The notes under the pieces are model-generated. The model saw only the letters and a list, made by a program, of their open reading frames with translations, was not told where the DNA came from and ran no database searches. A stretch of 64,000 bases of DNA from UBA2882 sp051877575. Lineage in GTDB: Bacteria; Bacillota; Clostridia; Lachnospirales; Lachnospiraceae. This document shows, one piece after another, positions 1 through 8,082 of the stretch. The translations under genes were made by a program, and so were the position numbers. The DNA is taken from positions 1-64,000 of the forward strand of contig JBJEJA010000031.1 of NCBI GenBank assembly GCA_051877575.1. Direction: 5' to 3'. The first letter of the stretch is position 1. Every line of letters starts with the position of its first letter.

Positions 1-2
1 CG

Positions 3-860
3 GCATATCAGAGCAGAAGAGACGCCGCAGGACTGCCGAAGGAGAATACCCTTTTAGACAACGTCAGGATCTATAATGGGCAGGAGTATTATAACGGTCT
101 TGTATCAAGGACGCCGGTCAGCGCCCTGATGAGCCCCGTCGGAGGTTCGCTTACCTTTGCGGAAAGCATCGCGGCAAAAGTGGAAGCAGTGAGGTGTATG
201 GCGTATGCTCGGTGTGAGAATGCTTCCTATAATAATGAAAACATTACATTTAATTGGAAATTATATGAAGAAAATAAGTTTTATAGGACGACAGCAGACT
301 ATATACGGCAAATAGAAAATGACCAATTAACGGATGAACAAAAGAGAGAGCTACAAGAAATACGAGAGGCATATCTAAGAAATAAGAATAGATATGAAAG
401 AATATCTCAAGAAAGCGGGCTTATACCTCCGGAGGTAATCGCAGCGATACATTATCGGGAAAATGCAACTGACTTTTTAAACGGAGGTTTTAATGTTTAT
501 TTACATAATGGAGATCCATTAGGAACACCGAGTCCTAATGTGCCCTATTCTGATTTTGGGAAAAATGCTTTTGATGAGGCAGCATTAGACGCATTAGAAG
601 GATATGATAATGTAAGTGGTACAAATTATTTAGAGAATAGAGCGACGTCCCTTAATTTAACGTCAGATTCAAGAGATTTAACGGCTATGGTAACTTATAC
701 AAGTTTTTTTCAGGGATGGGAAAATTACCCTAATAATTATGTATACAGTGGAACATCTATTTATCAGAGTGGAGTATATGTAGCGGATCATGTTTATGAT
801 GAAAATGTAGTGGATCAAAATTATGGAACATATCTGGTGTTGAAAACTTTGGTGGAATAA
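3..860 (+). CDS. C-terminal part of a large protein ending in a lysozyme-like domain (5' end outside window)
   Basis: The reading frame is open from the first bases, so the ATG at 129 is probably internal and only the last ~285 residues are seen. The C-terminal half contains a segment like PPEVIAAIHYREN followed by NVYLHNGDPLG, which resembles lysozyme/transglycosylase-like domains of phage and polymorphic-toxin proteins. The Glu of HYREN is the natural candidate for the catalytic acid; this is inferred from family resemblance. Base composition changes from GC-balanced to strongly AT-rich near position 215, around the residues VRCMAYARCENAS. That is the pattern expected where a conserved N-terminal carrier is joined to a swapped C-terminal domain. 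The next gene (963) is a membrane-anchored protein of matching AT-rich composition. The protein could instead be a cell-wall hydrolase of an integrative element; the missing N-terminus prevents a decision. Confidence 0.55.
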   Translation, partial: AYQSRRDAAGLPKENTLLDNVRIYNGQEYYNGLVSRTPVSALMSPVGGSLTFAESIAAKVEAVRCMAYARCENASYNNENITFNWKLYEENKFYRTTADYIRQIENDQLTDEQKRELQEIREAYLRNKNRYERISQESGLIPPEVIAAIHYRENATDFLNGGFNVYLHNGDPLGTPSPNVPYSDFGKNAFDEAALDALEGYDNVSGTNYLENRATSLNLTSDSRDLTAMVTYTSFFQGWENYPNNYVYSGTSIYQSGVYVADHVYDENVVDQNYGTYLVLKTLVE

Positions 861-962
861 ATAAGATTAAAATTAGAGTAGCAAAAATATGGAAGATTAA
901 AAAATGGTTACTAAAAACTTAGTTGAAGAAGAAAGAAAATTTAAAAGGACAGGAAAAACAAG

Positions 963-1649
963 ATGAATAGATTAAAAATGGTAACAGTAGTTGTAATTTT
1001 AATATTACTTGGTGCAATTATAGCTTTATTATTTAAAGAGTTTCCGAACATAGCATTAAATGAGAGGCAAGAAAATGATTTCTTTTTTGAAGATAACCAG
1101 ACACAAGTAATTTGTGATGTACTAATTAACAATTTAGATGGTGAAGAAAAAACATATGAACTAAATTTGAATATTGAAAAATTGAAGGAATTTAAAAACG
1201 GCACATTGTATCGTATGGAATTAGAGCAGCCGGAGGTTGAAGATCCCATAGATAAAATTGGTATGGGGAGAAGTTACCTGGGTTACTATTATGTAACAGA
1301 AGATAAGATTTATCTTAGACCTTTATATGAATATAATCAAACAAGAGGATATACCGAAGAAATTGATCAAGCGGTTATAGAAGGGATACAAAAAGATGAA
1401 CGGCTTTTCTTGGAGGATGAATGTCGCCTTGTAAATTGTAATGAAGGAACTGACGAGACTGCAGATGAGAATGGTTGGAACTCTTATGTCAAAGTAATTG
1501 GAGACACACATATTTATTACTTATACAATAATTATATCGGTGGGACAAAAGAGTATCGTAAAATCATTTGGCAAAAGGGAAAGGGAATGGTTTATTATCT
1601 TCATGGTGCAGGAGATAGAAAAATGGAAGTGGAGATTTTTGTTCGATAA
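963..1649 (+). CDS. Membrane-anchored extracytoplasmic protein, possible immunity protein
   Basis: I do not recognise the family of this 228-residue protein. It starts MNRLKM and has one hydrophobic segment (about residues 7-24) with no lipobox cysteine. The remainder is hydrophilic and acidic, rich in Tyr, Asn, Glu and Lys, and is predicted to lie outside the cell. The gene follows the lysozyme-like ORF by about 100 bases and shares its AT-rich composition, unlike the housekeeping genes from 2223 onward. An anchored extracytoplasmic protein next to a peptidoglycan-attacking domain is the arrangement expected for an immunity protein, but nothing in the sequence proves this. It could equally be an unrelated orphan secreted protein. 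No clear promoter or terminator is visible around it. Confidence 0.5.
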   Translation: MNRLKMVTVVVILILLGAIIALLFKEFPNIALNERQENDFFFEDNQTQVICDVLINNLDGEEKTYELNLNIEKLKEFKNGTLYRMELEQPEVEDPIDKIGMGRSYLGYYYVTEDKIYLRPLYEYNQTRGYTEEIDQAVIEGIQKDERLFLEDECRLVNCNEGTDETADENGWNSYVKVIGDTHIYYLYNNYIGGTKEYRKIIWQKGKGMVYYLHGAGDRKMEVEIFVR

Positions 1650-1835
1650 ATGACTTGATTGCTTGGATTACAGAAACAGCTGAAATGGGAAAAGTGTTTA
1701 TGATATTCCATTTTCATTTTATTTTTCAAATATCGAAAATGGAAATGTAGAAGGAAGATTCTGTTATTTGTGTTGCTTAAGAAATATTTATTGGAAAGTG
1801 GTGTAGATAATGCCACATTAAAGATGCAATGAAAG

Positions 1836-2095
1836 ATGATCGGGAGGCCGCGATTTGAGGAAGTGCTGAACGGTTTGCTTCGTATCAGTAACATTGATGT
1901 GTATGTAACCGGCAGTAATTCTAAATTTTTATCTAGCGACATTGTAACTGAATTTAGAGGCAGAGGAGATGAAATCAGAATTTATCCGTTGTCCTTTGCA
2001 GAGTTCTATGCGGCTTTTGATGGAGATTATGATGATGCTTGGGAGGAATATATGATATACGGGGGTTGCCACAGGTAGCACAATTTTCTGCTTAA
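1836..2095 (+). pseudogene. Remnant of an AAA ATPase (AAA_14/DUF4143 type)
   Basis: The readable stretch FEEVLNGLLRISNIDVYVTG, followed by SNSKFLSS, FRGRG and YPLSFAEFY, matches the core of AAA_14/DUF4143 ATPases (sensor-1 and arginine-finger region). The Walker A and B parts that should precede it are absent. Near 2060 the frame ends as YGGCHR-stop, but shifting frame at the run of five G residues restores YGG-LPQVAQF, the expected family continuation. That frame then stops at 2093-2095. The gene is therefore truncated at both ends and frameshifted. It marks the right side of the accessory segment, just before the conserved ireB operon. Confidence 0.75.
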
Positions 2096-2162
2096 TGCGG
2101 ATAGCTTAGAGTTTTAGTATGGATAATAAGACAACAATTTGTCAGAACATTTACTATTATCA

Positions 2163-2191
2163 TTGTATTTTTTTGGAAAGTGGGTTAAAAT
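2163..2191 (+). promoter_or_regulatory. Sigma-A-type promoter of the ireB operon
   Basis: TTGTAT at 2163-2168, a 17-base spacer, then TAAAAT at 2186-2191. Transcription would start near 2198, about 25 bases before the ireB ATG. It is the best promoter-like sequence in the gap between the AAA remnant and ireB. Confidence 0.6.
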
Positions 2192-2222
2192 ATCAATATC
2201 TATGGATTAGGGGCGTGATGAA

Positions 2223-2483
2223 ATGCAAGATTTAGGTAATACACAATACTTTAAAGTAACGGAGCCGGAAAACGGAGTAAAAATCGTTTTATCTACTGTT
2301 TATGAGGCACTGACAGAAAAGGGATACAATCCGGTAAACCAGATCGTTGGTTACATTATGTCCGGAGATCCGACGTACATTACCAGTCATAAAAATGCCA
2401 GAAGCCTGATCATGAAGGTCGAGCGGGATGAGCTTGTGGAGGAAATGTTAAAAGAATACATCCGGGCGAATAAGTGGCAGTAG
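2223..2483 (+). CDS. ireB: IreB family regulatory phosphoprotein (UPF0297)
   Basis: This 86-residue protein matches the UPF0297/DUF965 family throughout, including TVYEALTEKGYNPVNQIVGY and SGDPTYITSHKNAR. IreB in Enterococcus faecalis is a substrate of the Ser/Thr kinase IreK and negatively affects intrinsic cephalosporin resistance; the Bacillus subtilis homologue is YrzL. A conserved Thr near the N-terminus is the known phosphorylation region in the family, and NTQYFKVTEPE supplies candidates here. It is the first gene of an operon followed by ruvX and a DUF1292 gene, the same order as yrzL-yrrK-yrzB in B. subtilis. Its length is normal for the family. Confidence 0.93.
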   Translation: MQDLGNTQYFKVTEPENGVKIVLSTVYEALTEKGYNPVNQIVGYIMSGDPTYITSHKNARSLIMKVERDELVEEMLKEYIRANKWQ

Positions 2484-2494
2484 GAAGGCACAAT

Positions 2495-2932
2495 ATGAGG
2501 ATTATGGGACTTGATTTCGGGTCCAAGACGGTGGGAGTCGCTGTCAGCGACCCGCTGCTTATAACGGCGCAGAGTCTGGAGATCATCCGGCGCAAATCGG
2601 AGAACAAACTGCGTCAGACCCTTGCCAGAATCGAGGCACTGATAGAAGAATACGAAGTGGACAGGATTGTGCTGGGGCTTCCGCGCAATATGAATGCTTC
2701 CGAGGGAGAACGGGCAGAGAAAACCCGCGAGTTTGCGGAAATGTTGTTTCGCAGGACGGGGATAGAGCCGGTGTTATGGGATGAACGGCTGACGACGGTG
2801 TCGGCGGATAAACTGATGATGGAAGCGGGAATCCGCAGGGAGAACCGCAAGGAATACGTGGATGCGATTGCGGCATCCTATATTTTACAGGGATATTTGG
2901 ATTATTTACACAGTCACGAGGAGAATGTTTAG
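2495..2932 (+). CDS. ruvX: RuvX/YqgF family Holliday junction resolvase-like nuclease
   Basis: The 145-residue product begins MRIMGLDFGSKTVGVAVSDP, the typical YqgF RNase H-like fold with the first catalytic Asp in GLDFG. Further landmarks are VLGLPRNMNASEG, WDERLTT and the C-terminal VDAIAASYIL. In bacteria the family has been linked to Holliday junction resolution and to 16S rRNA 5'-end maturation. A GTG at 2474 would add seven residues, but ATG 2495 is preceded by AGGAAGG at good spacing and gives the family N-terminus. The stop codon overlaps the GTG start of the next gene by one base, indicating translational coupling. Confidence 0.92.
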   Translation: MRIMGLDFGSKTVGVAVSDPLLITAQSLEIIRRKSENKLRQTLARIEALIEEYEVDRIVLGLPRNMNASEGERAEKTREFAEMLFRRTGIEPVLWDERLTTVSADKLMMEAGIRRENRKEYVDAIAASYILQGYLDYLHSHEENV

Positions 2933-3204
2933 TGGAAAAGATCAGTTTTGTGCCTGACGGGCAGGATGCGGTGGAATTTTATGTGTTGGAGCAGACCAGA
3001 CTCGGCGGAGTGAATTATCTTCTTGTAACAGAACAGGAAGACGGGGATTCTGATGCGCTGATCTTAAAGGATCTGTCCGAAGATGCGGATGCGGAAGGTG
3101 TTTATGAAATCGTATCTGATGACAAAGAGCTTGCCGCGGTAGCGGAGATTTTTGAAGATATGCTGGAGGATGTGGCCTTCGTAACGGATGAAGAAGAGTC
3201 GTAG
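2932..3204 (+). CDS. DUF1292 domain protein (YrzB-like)
   Basis: This acidic 90-residue protein belongs to the DUF1292 family: ISFVPDGQDAVEFYVLEQT, then NYLLVTEQEDGDSDALILKD, then a C-terminal acidic helix ending DEEES. The function is unknown in the family. Its position after ireB and ruvX matches B. subtilis yrzB after yrrK. It starts with GTG overlapping the ruvX stop by one base. It is short and highly acidic, with no membrane segment or metal site. A role in this cell-envelope and nucleic-acid maintenance operon is only implied by the conserved neighbourhood. Confidence 0.85.
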   Translation: MEKISFVPDGQDAVEFYVLEQTRLGGVNYLLVTEQEDGDSDALILKDLSEDADAEGVYEIVSDDKELAAVAEIFEDMLEDVAFVTDEEES

Positions 3205-3224
3205 TTCCGGCGTGTGGGGTTGGT

Positions 3225-3704
3225 ATGACAATCGATAAGGATAAATGCGAAAAGGTTTTAAGAGAAAAGGGGATCAAGGTAACCAGGCAGCGGGTTTTGG
3301 TGCTGGGGATTCTGGATGCCTGCCCTGAACGGCATTTTACGGCAGAGGAAATATATGATTTGGTAAGAGCAGAGTATCCCGAGATAGGGTTAGCTACTGT
3401 TTATAGAACAATACAGGTATTAGTCGAGTTGCACCTTGTGGATAAGTTGAATCTGGATGATGGATTTGCACGCTATGAGATCGGAAAGGAAGGCGGAAGC
3501 GAATCGGGACATCACCATCATCATCTTATTTGCATGAACTGTGGAAATATCTTTTCCTTTCAGGACGATCTGTTGGATGAGCTGGAGCAAAAGATTTTGG
3601 ATAAGACCGGTTTTTATGTGCTGGACCATGAAGTGAAACTCTACGGATACTGTAAAGAATGTGGAGGAAAATTAATTGAAAAAAGTAAAAACAGCCAATT
3701 CTAA
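3225..3704 (+). CDS. fur: Fur family transcriptional repressor
   Basis: The 159-residue protein has an N-terminal winged helix (residues 10-85, with TRQRVLVLGIL and GLATVYRTIQVL) and a C-terminal metal-binding dimerisation domain. Structural zinc ligands are visible as C103-x2-C106 and C143-x2-C146, and the regulatory site includes the five-His run at 96-100. This fits the Fur/PerR superfamily; Fur, Zur and PerR cannot be separated with confidence from motifs alone. It lies between DUF1292 and rnjA, an insertion relative to the B. subtilis order. The last 29 bases overlap the start of rnjA. The His run is natural and not a vector tag. Confidence 0.88.
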   Translation: MTIDKDKCEKVLREKGIKVTRQRVLVLGILDACPERHFTAEEIYDLVRAEYPEIGLATVYRTIQVLVELHLVDKLNLDDGFARYEIGKEGGSESGHHHHHLICMNCGNIFSFQDDLLDELEQKILDKTGFYVLDHEVKLYGYCKECGGKLIEKSKNSQF

Positions 3705-5346
3705 GCTGAAGATCATTCCGCTCGGAGGCTTGGAACAGATTGGTATGAACATTACTGCCTTTGAATACGAAGACAGTATTGTTGTAGTGGATTGCGGGCT
3801 GTCGTTCCCGGAAGACGACATGCTGGGTATTGATCTTGTAATTCCGGATGTGACCTATCTGAAGGAAAATCTGGACAAGATCAAAGGGTTTATGATTACC
3901 CACGGCCATGAGGACCATATCGGGGCTCTGCCCTATGTATTGAAAGAAGTTCCTGTTCCTATTTATGCGACCAAGCTGACGATGGGGATTATTGAAAATA
4001 AATTAAAGGAACACGGTCTGGAACGTGCCGTTAAGAGAAAAGTTGTTAAGTTCGGTCAGAATATTAATTTTGGCAATTTCAGAGTAGAGTTTATCAAAAC
4101 AAATCACAGTATTGTAGATGCAGCAGCCCTTGCAATTTATTCGCCTGCGGGGATCGTTGTCCATACGGGAGATTTTAAGGTGGATTACACACCTGTTTTC
4201 GGAGATGCCATCGACCTGCAGCGTTTTGGTGAGATAGGCAAAAAAGGTGTTCTTGCACTGATGTGCGACAGCACCAATGCGGAGAGGGAAGGCTTTACCC
4301 AATCCGAGAGAACAGTGGGAAAAACCTTCGACAGTATTTTCTCCGAACACACCGATACGAGGATTATCATTGCGACATTTGCATCCAATGTGGACAGGGT
4401 ACGGCAAATCATCAATTCCGCATATAAATTCGGAAGAAAAGTAGTGGTGGAAGGCAGGAGCATGGTCAGCATCATTGATACGGCGATGAACCTGGGATAT
4501 CTCCAGATACCGGAAAATACGCTGATCGATATTGAACAGATTAAGAATTATCCCGATGACAGGACGGTCATCATTACGACCGGCAGCCAGGGAGAAAGCA
4601 TGGCTGCGTTGAGCCGTATGGCAGGCGGCATGCACAGAAAAGTCAGCATCGGCCCTCACGATACGGTTATCTTTTCATCCCATCCGATTCCGGGAAATGA
4701 AAAGGCGGTATCAAAGGTAATCAATGAGCTGTATGCCAAAGGTGCGGAAGTCATTTTCCAGGATGCCCACGTGTCGGGACATGCCTGTCGGGAGGAAATC
4801 AAATTGTTGTATACGCTGGTAAGACCCAAATATGCCATTCCGGTTCATGGGGAATACCGTCATCTGAAAGCGCAGGCATCATTGGCAAAAGAGCTGGGCT
4901 ATCGCAGTGAGGATATTTTTATCCTGAGTTCGGGAGATGTGTTGGAGCTGGACGAAGACGGCGCCGAAGTGGTTGGCAAGGTTCCCGCGGGAGCGGTATA
5001 TGTGGATGGCCTTGGTGTCGGCGATGTGGGTAATATTGTCATCCGGGATCGCCAGCATTTGGCGGAGGACGGCATTCTGATCGTTGTCATGGCATTGGAA
5101 TCCATGAGCAATCAGCTGGTATCCGGTCCGGATATTGTATCCAGAGGTTTTGTGTATGTCAGAGAGTCCGATGAGCTGATCGATGGGGCAAGAGAGCTGG
5201 TCATTGAGATTATGGATAAATTTCAGGAAAGAAATGTTTCCGATTGGGGAAAGATAAAAGCGACAATCAGAGATTCTTTGAGCGATTATTTGTGGAAAAA
5301 AACAAAGAGGAGACCGATGATACTGCCGATTATTATGGAAGTATAA
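3676..5346 (+). CDS. rnjA: Ribonuclease J
   Basis: A metallo-beta-lactamase/beta-CASP ribonuclease of 556 residues. The Zn-binding signature HGHEDH is at residues 76-81, followed by HTGDFKVD and the beta-CASP motif regions (CDSTNAEREGFT, ATFASNVDR, TGSQGE). The late PVHGEYRHLKA supplies further metal ligands. RNase J has 5'-to-3' exonuclease and endonuclease activity in mRNA turnover and rRNA maturation. The TTG start is supported by GGAGG eight bases upstream, inside the 3' end of fur, so the two genes overlap by 29 bases and are probably translationally coupled. Length is normal. Confidence 0.95.
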   Translation: MKKVKTANSKLKIIPLGGLEQIGMNITAFEYEDSIVVVDCGLSFPEDDMLGIDLVIPDVTYLKENLDKIKGFMITHGHEDHIGALPYVLKEVPVPIYATKLTMGIIENKLKEHGLERAVKRKVVKFGQNINFGNFRVEFIKTNHSIVDAAALAIYSPAGIVVHTGDFKVDYTPVFGDAIDLQRFGEIGKKGVLALMCDSTNAEREGFTQSERTVGKTFDSIFSEHTDTRIIIATFASNVDRVRQIINSAYKFGRKVVVEGRSMVSIIDTAMNLGYLQIPENTLIDIEQIKNYPDDRTVIITTGSQGESMAALSRMAGGMHRKVSIGPHDTVIFSSHPIPGNEKAVSKVINELYAKGAEVIFQDAHVSGHACREEIKLLYTLVRPKYAIPVHGEYRHLKAQASLAKELGYRSEDIFILSSGDVLELDEDGAEVVGKVPAGAVYVDGLGVGDVGNIVIRDRQHLAEDGILIVVMALESMSNQLVSGPDIVSRGFVYVRESDELIDGARELVIEIMDKFQERNVSDWGKIKATIRDSLSDYLWKKTKRRPMILPIIMEV

Positions 5347-5366
5347 GTATCTTGAGGGGATAACGA

Positions 5367-5723
5367 ATGAATGATTTTGAAAGGGAAACAGAAGAATTTA
5401 TCAAGAAGCTTTATGAAACGGAAGTCTGCAGGGAATACTTCAGGCAGAGGGAAAATGTCAATCAGTATCCGGATCTGAAGCGCCAGATAGACGAATTCCG
5501 GCAGAGAAACTACAGACTTCAGAATGAAATGGATTCCAATTCCCTGTTTGATGAGATAGACCATTTTGAGCGGGAATATGAGGAATTTCGCAAGAATCCC
5601 ATTGTCAATGATTTTCTGGCAGCAGAACTGGCTTTTTGCAGGATGTATCAGGAGGTTAGCGACAAGATAGCCACTGCTTTTGCAATGGAAGTGGATTTGT
5701 TGGGACAGGAGGGAAATGCATGA
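5367..5723 (+). CDS. YlbF/YmcA family regulator-like protein
   Basis: This 118-residue helical protein matches the YlbF/YmcA (Com_YlbF) family: ETEEFIKKLYETEVCREYFR at the N-terminus, then PDLKRQIDEFRQRNY and a final long helix with LAAELAFCRMYQEV. In B. subtilis YlbF, YmcA and YaaT form a complex that acts with RNase Y and affects competence, sporulation and biofilm formation. Its place directly after RNase J is consistent with an RNA-turnover role, which is inference. It overlaps the following gene by four bases (ATGA). Confidence 0.8.
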   Translation: MNDFERETEEFIKKLYETEVCREYFRQRENVNQYPDLKRQIDEFRQRNYRLQNEMDSNSLFDEIDHFEREYEEFRKNPIVNDFLAAELAFCRMYQEVSDKIATAFAMEVDLLGQEGNA

Positions 5724-6103
5724 GCGCAAAAAAAGTAGTCGGGGCCGTATTCAGTACAGTTTTCCGGTTGATCATTACGGTATGCGTGCTCTATGCCATT
5801 TATGAGCTTGCTATCGGTGCATACAATTTCGGCTACCGCGTATTTGCGGATATTCCGGCAGCGCTTGCGCCGGGAACGGACAAAGAGGTTGTCATCACGG
5901 AGACAATGGACAGTAAAGAGATTGCCCGGAGTTTTGAGGAAGCGGGTCTGGTGGAGGATTGGAAATTATTCTGGACACAGATCCAGTTTTCCGAGTACAA
6001 GGATGAAATACGTCCGGGATACTATACTTTAAACAATTCCATGAAAGCGGAGGAGATGCTGGAGATCATATCGGCAAATCCCGATGAGGAAAAAGAGGAG
6101 TAA
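5720..6103 (+). CDS. Short MltG/YceG-like membrane protein without a catalytic domain
   Basis: A 127-residue protein with one N-terminal membrane helix (about residues 7-32). It then has a LysM-like region of the kind that opens MltG endolytic transglycosylases: VVITETMDSKEIARSFEEAG, LVEDWKLF, then IRPGYYTLNNSMKAEEML. Full MltG is about 340 residues or more and carries its catalytic Glu in a C-terminal domain; that domain is missing here and the ORF ends normally with acidic residues. The position, directly before the trmR gene, equals B. subtilis yrrL (mltG), so this looks like a reduced orthologue. It probably cannot cleave glycan itself and may be a regulator or vestige. Confidence 0.7.
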   Translation: MSAKKVVGAVFSTVFRLIITVCVLYAIYELAIGAYNFGYRVFADIPAALAPGTDKEVVITETMDSKEIARSFEEAGLVEDWKLFWTQIQFSEYKDEIRPGYYTLNNSMKAEEMLEIISANPDEEKEE

Positions 6104-6107
6104 GCAG

Positions 6108-6749
6108 ATGATTACGGATGAGCGCTTTACTGCGTATATCAATTCCCTGGAAAACGGAAATCCTCCCTATCTGGATGAATTGGAGGCTTATGCAAAAAGC
6201 ACACAGGTTCCCATTATCAGAAAAGAAATGCAGAGCCTGATGCGTACATTATTGGTCATGAATAAACCGAAGCGGATCCTGGAAGTGGGAACCGCCATCG
6301 GTTTTTCTGCGTTATTTATGAGCGAATTTATGCCGGCGGACGGGCATATTACCACCATCGAAAAATATGAGAAAAGAATTCCCATAGCCAGAGATAATTT
6401 CAAGAAATACGGCAAAGAGGACAGGATTGAGCTGCTGGAGGGGGATGCTGCCGATATTTTAAAGGGGCTGACGGAACCCTTTGACTTTATATTTATGGAT
6501 GCGGCAAAGGGACAGTATATCCATTTTCTGCCGGATGTGCTGCGGCTGCTTGCGCCGGGAGGCGTATTGCTTTCCGATAATGTGCTGCAGGACGGTGATA
6601 TCATCGAATCCAAATATGCTGTTACGAGAAGGGACCGGACAATCCATAAAAGGATGCGGGAGTATTTGTATACGCTCAAAAATCATGAGCAACTGGAGAC
6701 GGCAATTCTGACTTTGGGAGACGGAGTCGCATTGTCCGTAAAGAGATAA
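6108..6749 (+). CDS. trmR: TrmR-like O-methyltransferase (tRNA 5-hydroxyuridine)
   Basis: The 213-residue SAM-dependent methyltransferase carries motif I as ILEVGTAIGFSALFM, the acidic ribose-binding loop in ITTIEKYEKR, and metal/substrate residues in FIFMDAAKGQY and LLSDNVLQDG. This is the class of B. subtilis YrrM/TrmR, which converts 5-hydroxyuridine to 5-methoxyuridine at tRNA position 34. The following gene is a U32 protein of the TrhP type that makes the 5-hydroxyuridine, so substrate supply and methylation are adjacent. I chose ATG 6108 because GAGGAG lies just upstream; an ATG at 6084 inside the previous gene would add eight basic residues. Confidence 0.83.
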   Translation: MITDERFTAYINSLENGNPPYLDELEAYAKSTQVPIIRKEMQSLMRTLLVMNKPKRILEVGTAIGFSALFMSEFMPADGHITTIEKYEKRIPIARDNFKKYGKEDRIELLEGDAADILKGLTEPFDFIFMDAAKGQYIHFLPDVLRLLAPGGVLLSDNVLQDGDIIESKYAVTRRDRTIHKRMREYLYTLKNHEQLETAILTLGDGVALSVKR

Positions 6750-6761
6750 AAGGAGTTAGTG

Positions 6762-7985
6762 ATGAAAAAACCTGAATTGTTGATACCTGCCGGCAGTCTG
6801 GAGGTTTTAAAAACAGCGGTCATATTCGGCGCGGATGCGGTATATATCGGAGGAGAAGCTTTCGGGCTCAGGGCCAAAGCGAAAAATTTCTCTCCGGATG
6901 AAATGCGGGAAGGGATTGCTTTTGCCCATGCACATGGGGTAAAGGTGCATGTGACGGCCAACATCCTGGCACATAATTATGACCTGGAAGGAGCGAAGGC
7001 TTATTTCCGGGAGCTGGCAGAGATAAAGCCGGATGCGATCATCGTAGCCGACCCGGGAATGGTAATGCTGGCAAAGGAAAACTGTCCGGATATTGATATT
7101 CATATCAGTACCCAGGCAAATAATACCAATTATATGACTTTCCGGTTCTGGTATGAGCAGGGGATTCGCCGCGTGGTCTGTGCCAGAGAGCTTTCACTGG
7201 CGGAAATCAGACAGATCCGGGAAAACATTCCGGAGGACATGGAGATTGAGAGTTTTATTCACGGGGCCATGTGCATTTCCTATTCGGGAAGATGCCTGCT
7301 GAGCAATTATTTCACGGGACGGGATGCCAACCATGGAGCGTGTACCCATCCCTGCCGTTGGAAATATGCGGTTGTGGAAGAGACCAGACCGGGAGAGTAT
7401 ATGCCTGTTTACGAGAATGAAAGAGGCACCTATATTTTTAACTCCAAGGATCTGTGCATGATCGAGCATATCCCGGAAATGCTCGATGCGGGAATCGACA
7501 GCTTCAAAATAGAGGGGAGAATGAAAACAGCGCTGTATGTGGCCACGGTAGCGAGGACTTACCGTAAAGCAATCGATGCGGCAATGACATCCCCGGAAGC
7601 GTATGAAAAAATACTGCCGTGGTGCAGGGAAGAAATTTCCAAATGCACTTACAGACAGTTTACTACCGGGTTTTATTTCGGAAAGCCCGATGAAAATACG
7701 CAGATTTATGACAACAATACTTACATCAATGAATATATTTATCTGGGGATCGTCGGAGAAACAGAGGGCAATTTCGTCCGAATAGAACAGCGAAATAAGT
7801 TTTCCGTCGGTGAGACCATTGAGATCATGAAACCGGATGGAAGCAATGTGGAGACGAAGGTGCTGTCTATCTTTAATGAGGACGGAGAAAGCATGGAAAG
7901 TGCGCCTCATCCGCAGCAAAAACTGAAGGTTCTTCTGGATGCACCCGCAGACAGATATGATCTTCTTCGTAGGAAAGCACCGTGA
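6762..7985 (+). CDS. trhP: U32 family tRNA hydroxylation protein (TrhP-like)
   Basis: This 407-residue protein has the U32 signature: ELLIPAGSLEVLKTAVIFGA, DAVYIGG, then the Cys-rich segment ESFIHGAMCISYSGRCLLSN with GACTHPCRW, and the C-terminal extension ending in a small beta domain. Members once annotated as peptidases include TrhP, which acts in prephenate-dependent hydroxylation of uridine 34 in tRNA. Both B. subtilis homologues (YrrN, YrrO) follow yrrM; here a single long gene follows trmR. ATG 6762 sits six bases after AAGGAG and is preferred over the GTG at 6759. The long stretch downstream has no gene until glnN. Confidence 0.88.
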   Translation: MKKPELLIPAGSLEVLKTAVIFGADAVYIGGEAFGLRAKAKNFSPDEMREGIAFAHAHGVKVHVTANILAHNYDLEGAKAYFRELAEIKPDAIIVADPGMVMLAKENCPDIDIHISTQANNTNYMTFRFWYEQGIRRVVCARELSLAEIRQIRENIPEDMEIESFIHGAMCISYSGRCLLSNYFTGRDANHGACTHPCRWKYAVVEETRPGEYMPVYENERGTYIFNSKDLCMIEHIPEMLDAGIDSFKIEGRMKTALYVATVARTYRKAIDAAMTSPEAYEKILPWCREEISKCTYRQFTTGFYFGKPDENTQIYDNNTYINEYIYLGIVGETEGNFVRIEQRNKFSVGETIEIMKPDGSNVETKVLSIFNEDGESMESAPHPQQKLKVLLDAPADRYDLLRRKAP

Positions 7986-8082
7986 TTTTCCCGAAAGTAT
8001 TCGGCTTGACCGAAAGAATGACCTATTGTACAATGTGAACAGCAAACCTGTGGATAAACGGATTCTCTTTTAAGAAAATGCC

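Noticed and set aside
129..860. ATG at 129 as the true start of the first gene
   Set aside because: The frame is open from base 3 with no stop and no ribosome binding site before 129, so the gene begins outside the window.
3437..3445. DnaA box inside fur
   Set aside because: The bases encode Val-Asp-Lys in a conserved frame and are probably coincidental.
3510..3524. Five-His run in Fur as an artificial tag
   Set aside because: It is at the known metal-binding position of Fur proteins and the surrounding sequence is natural.
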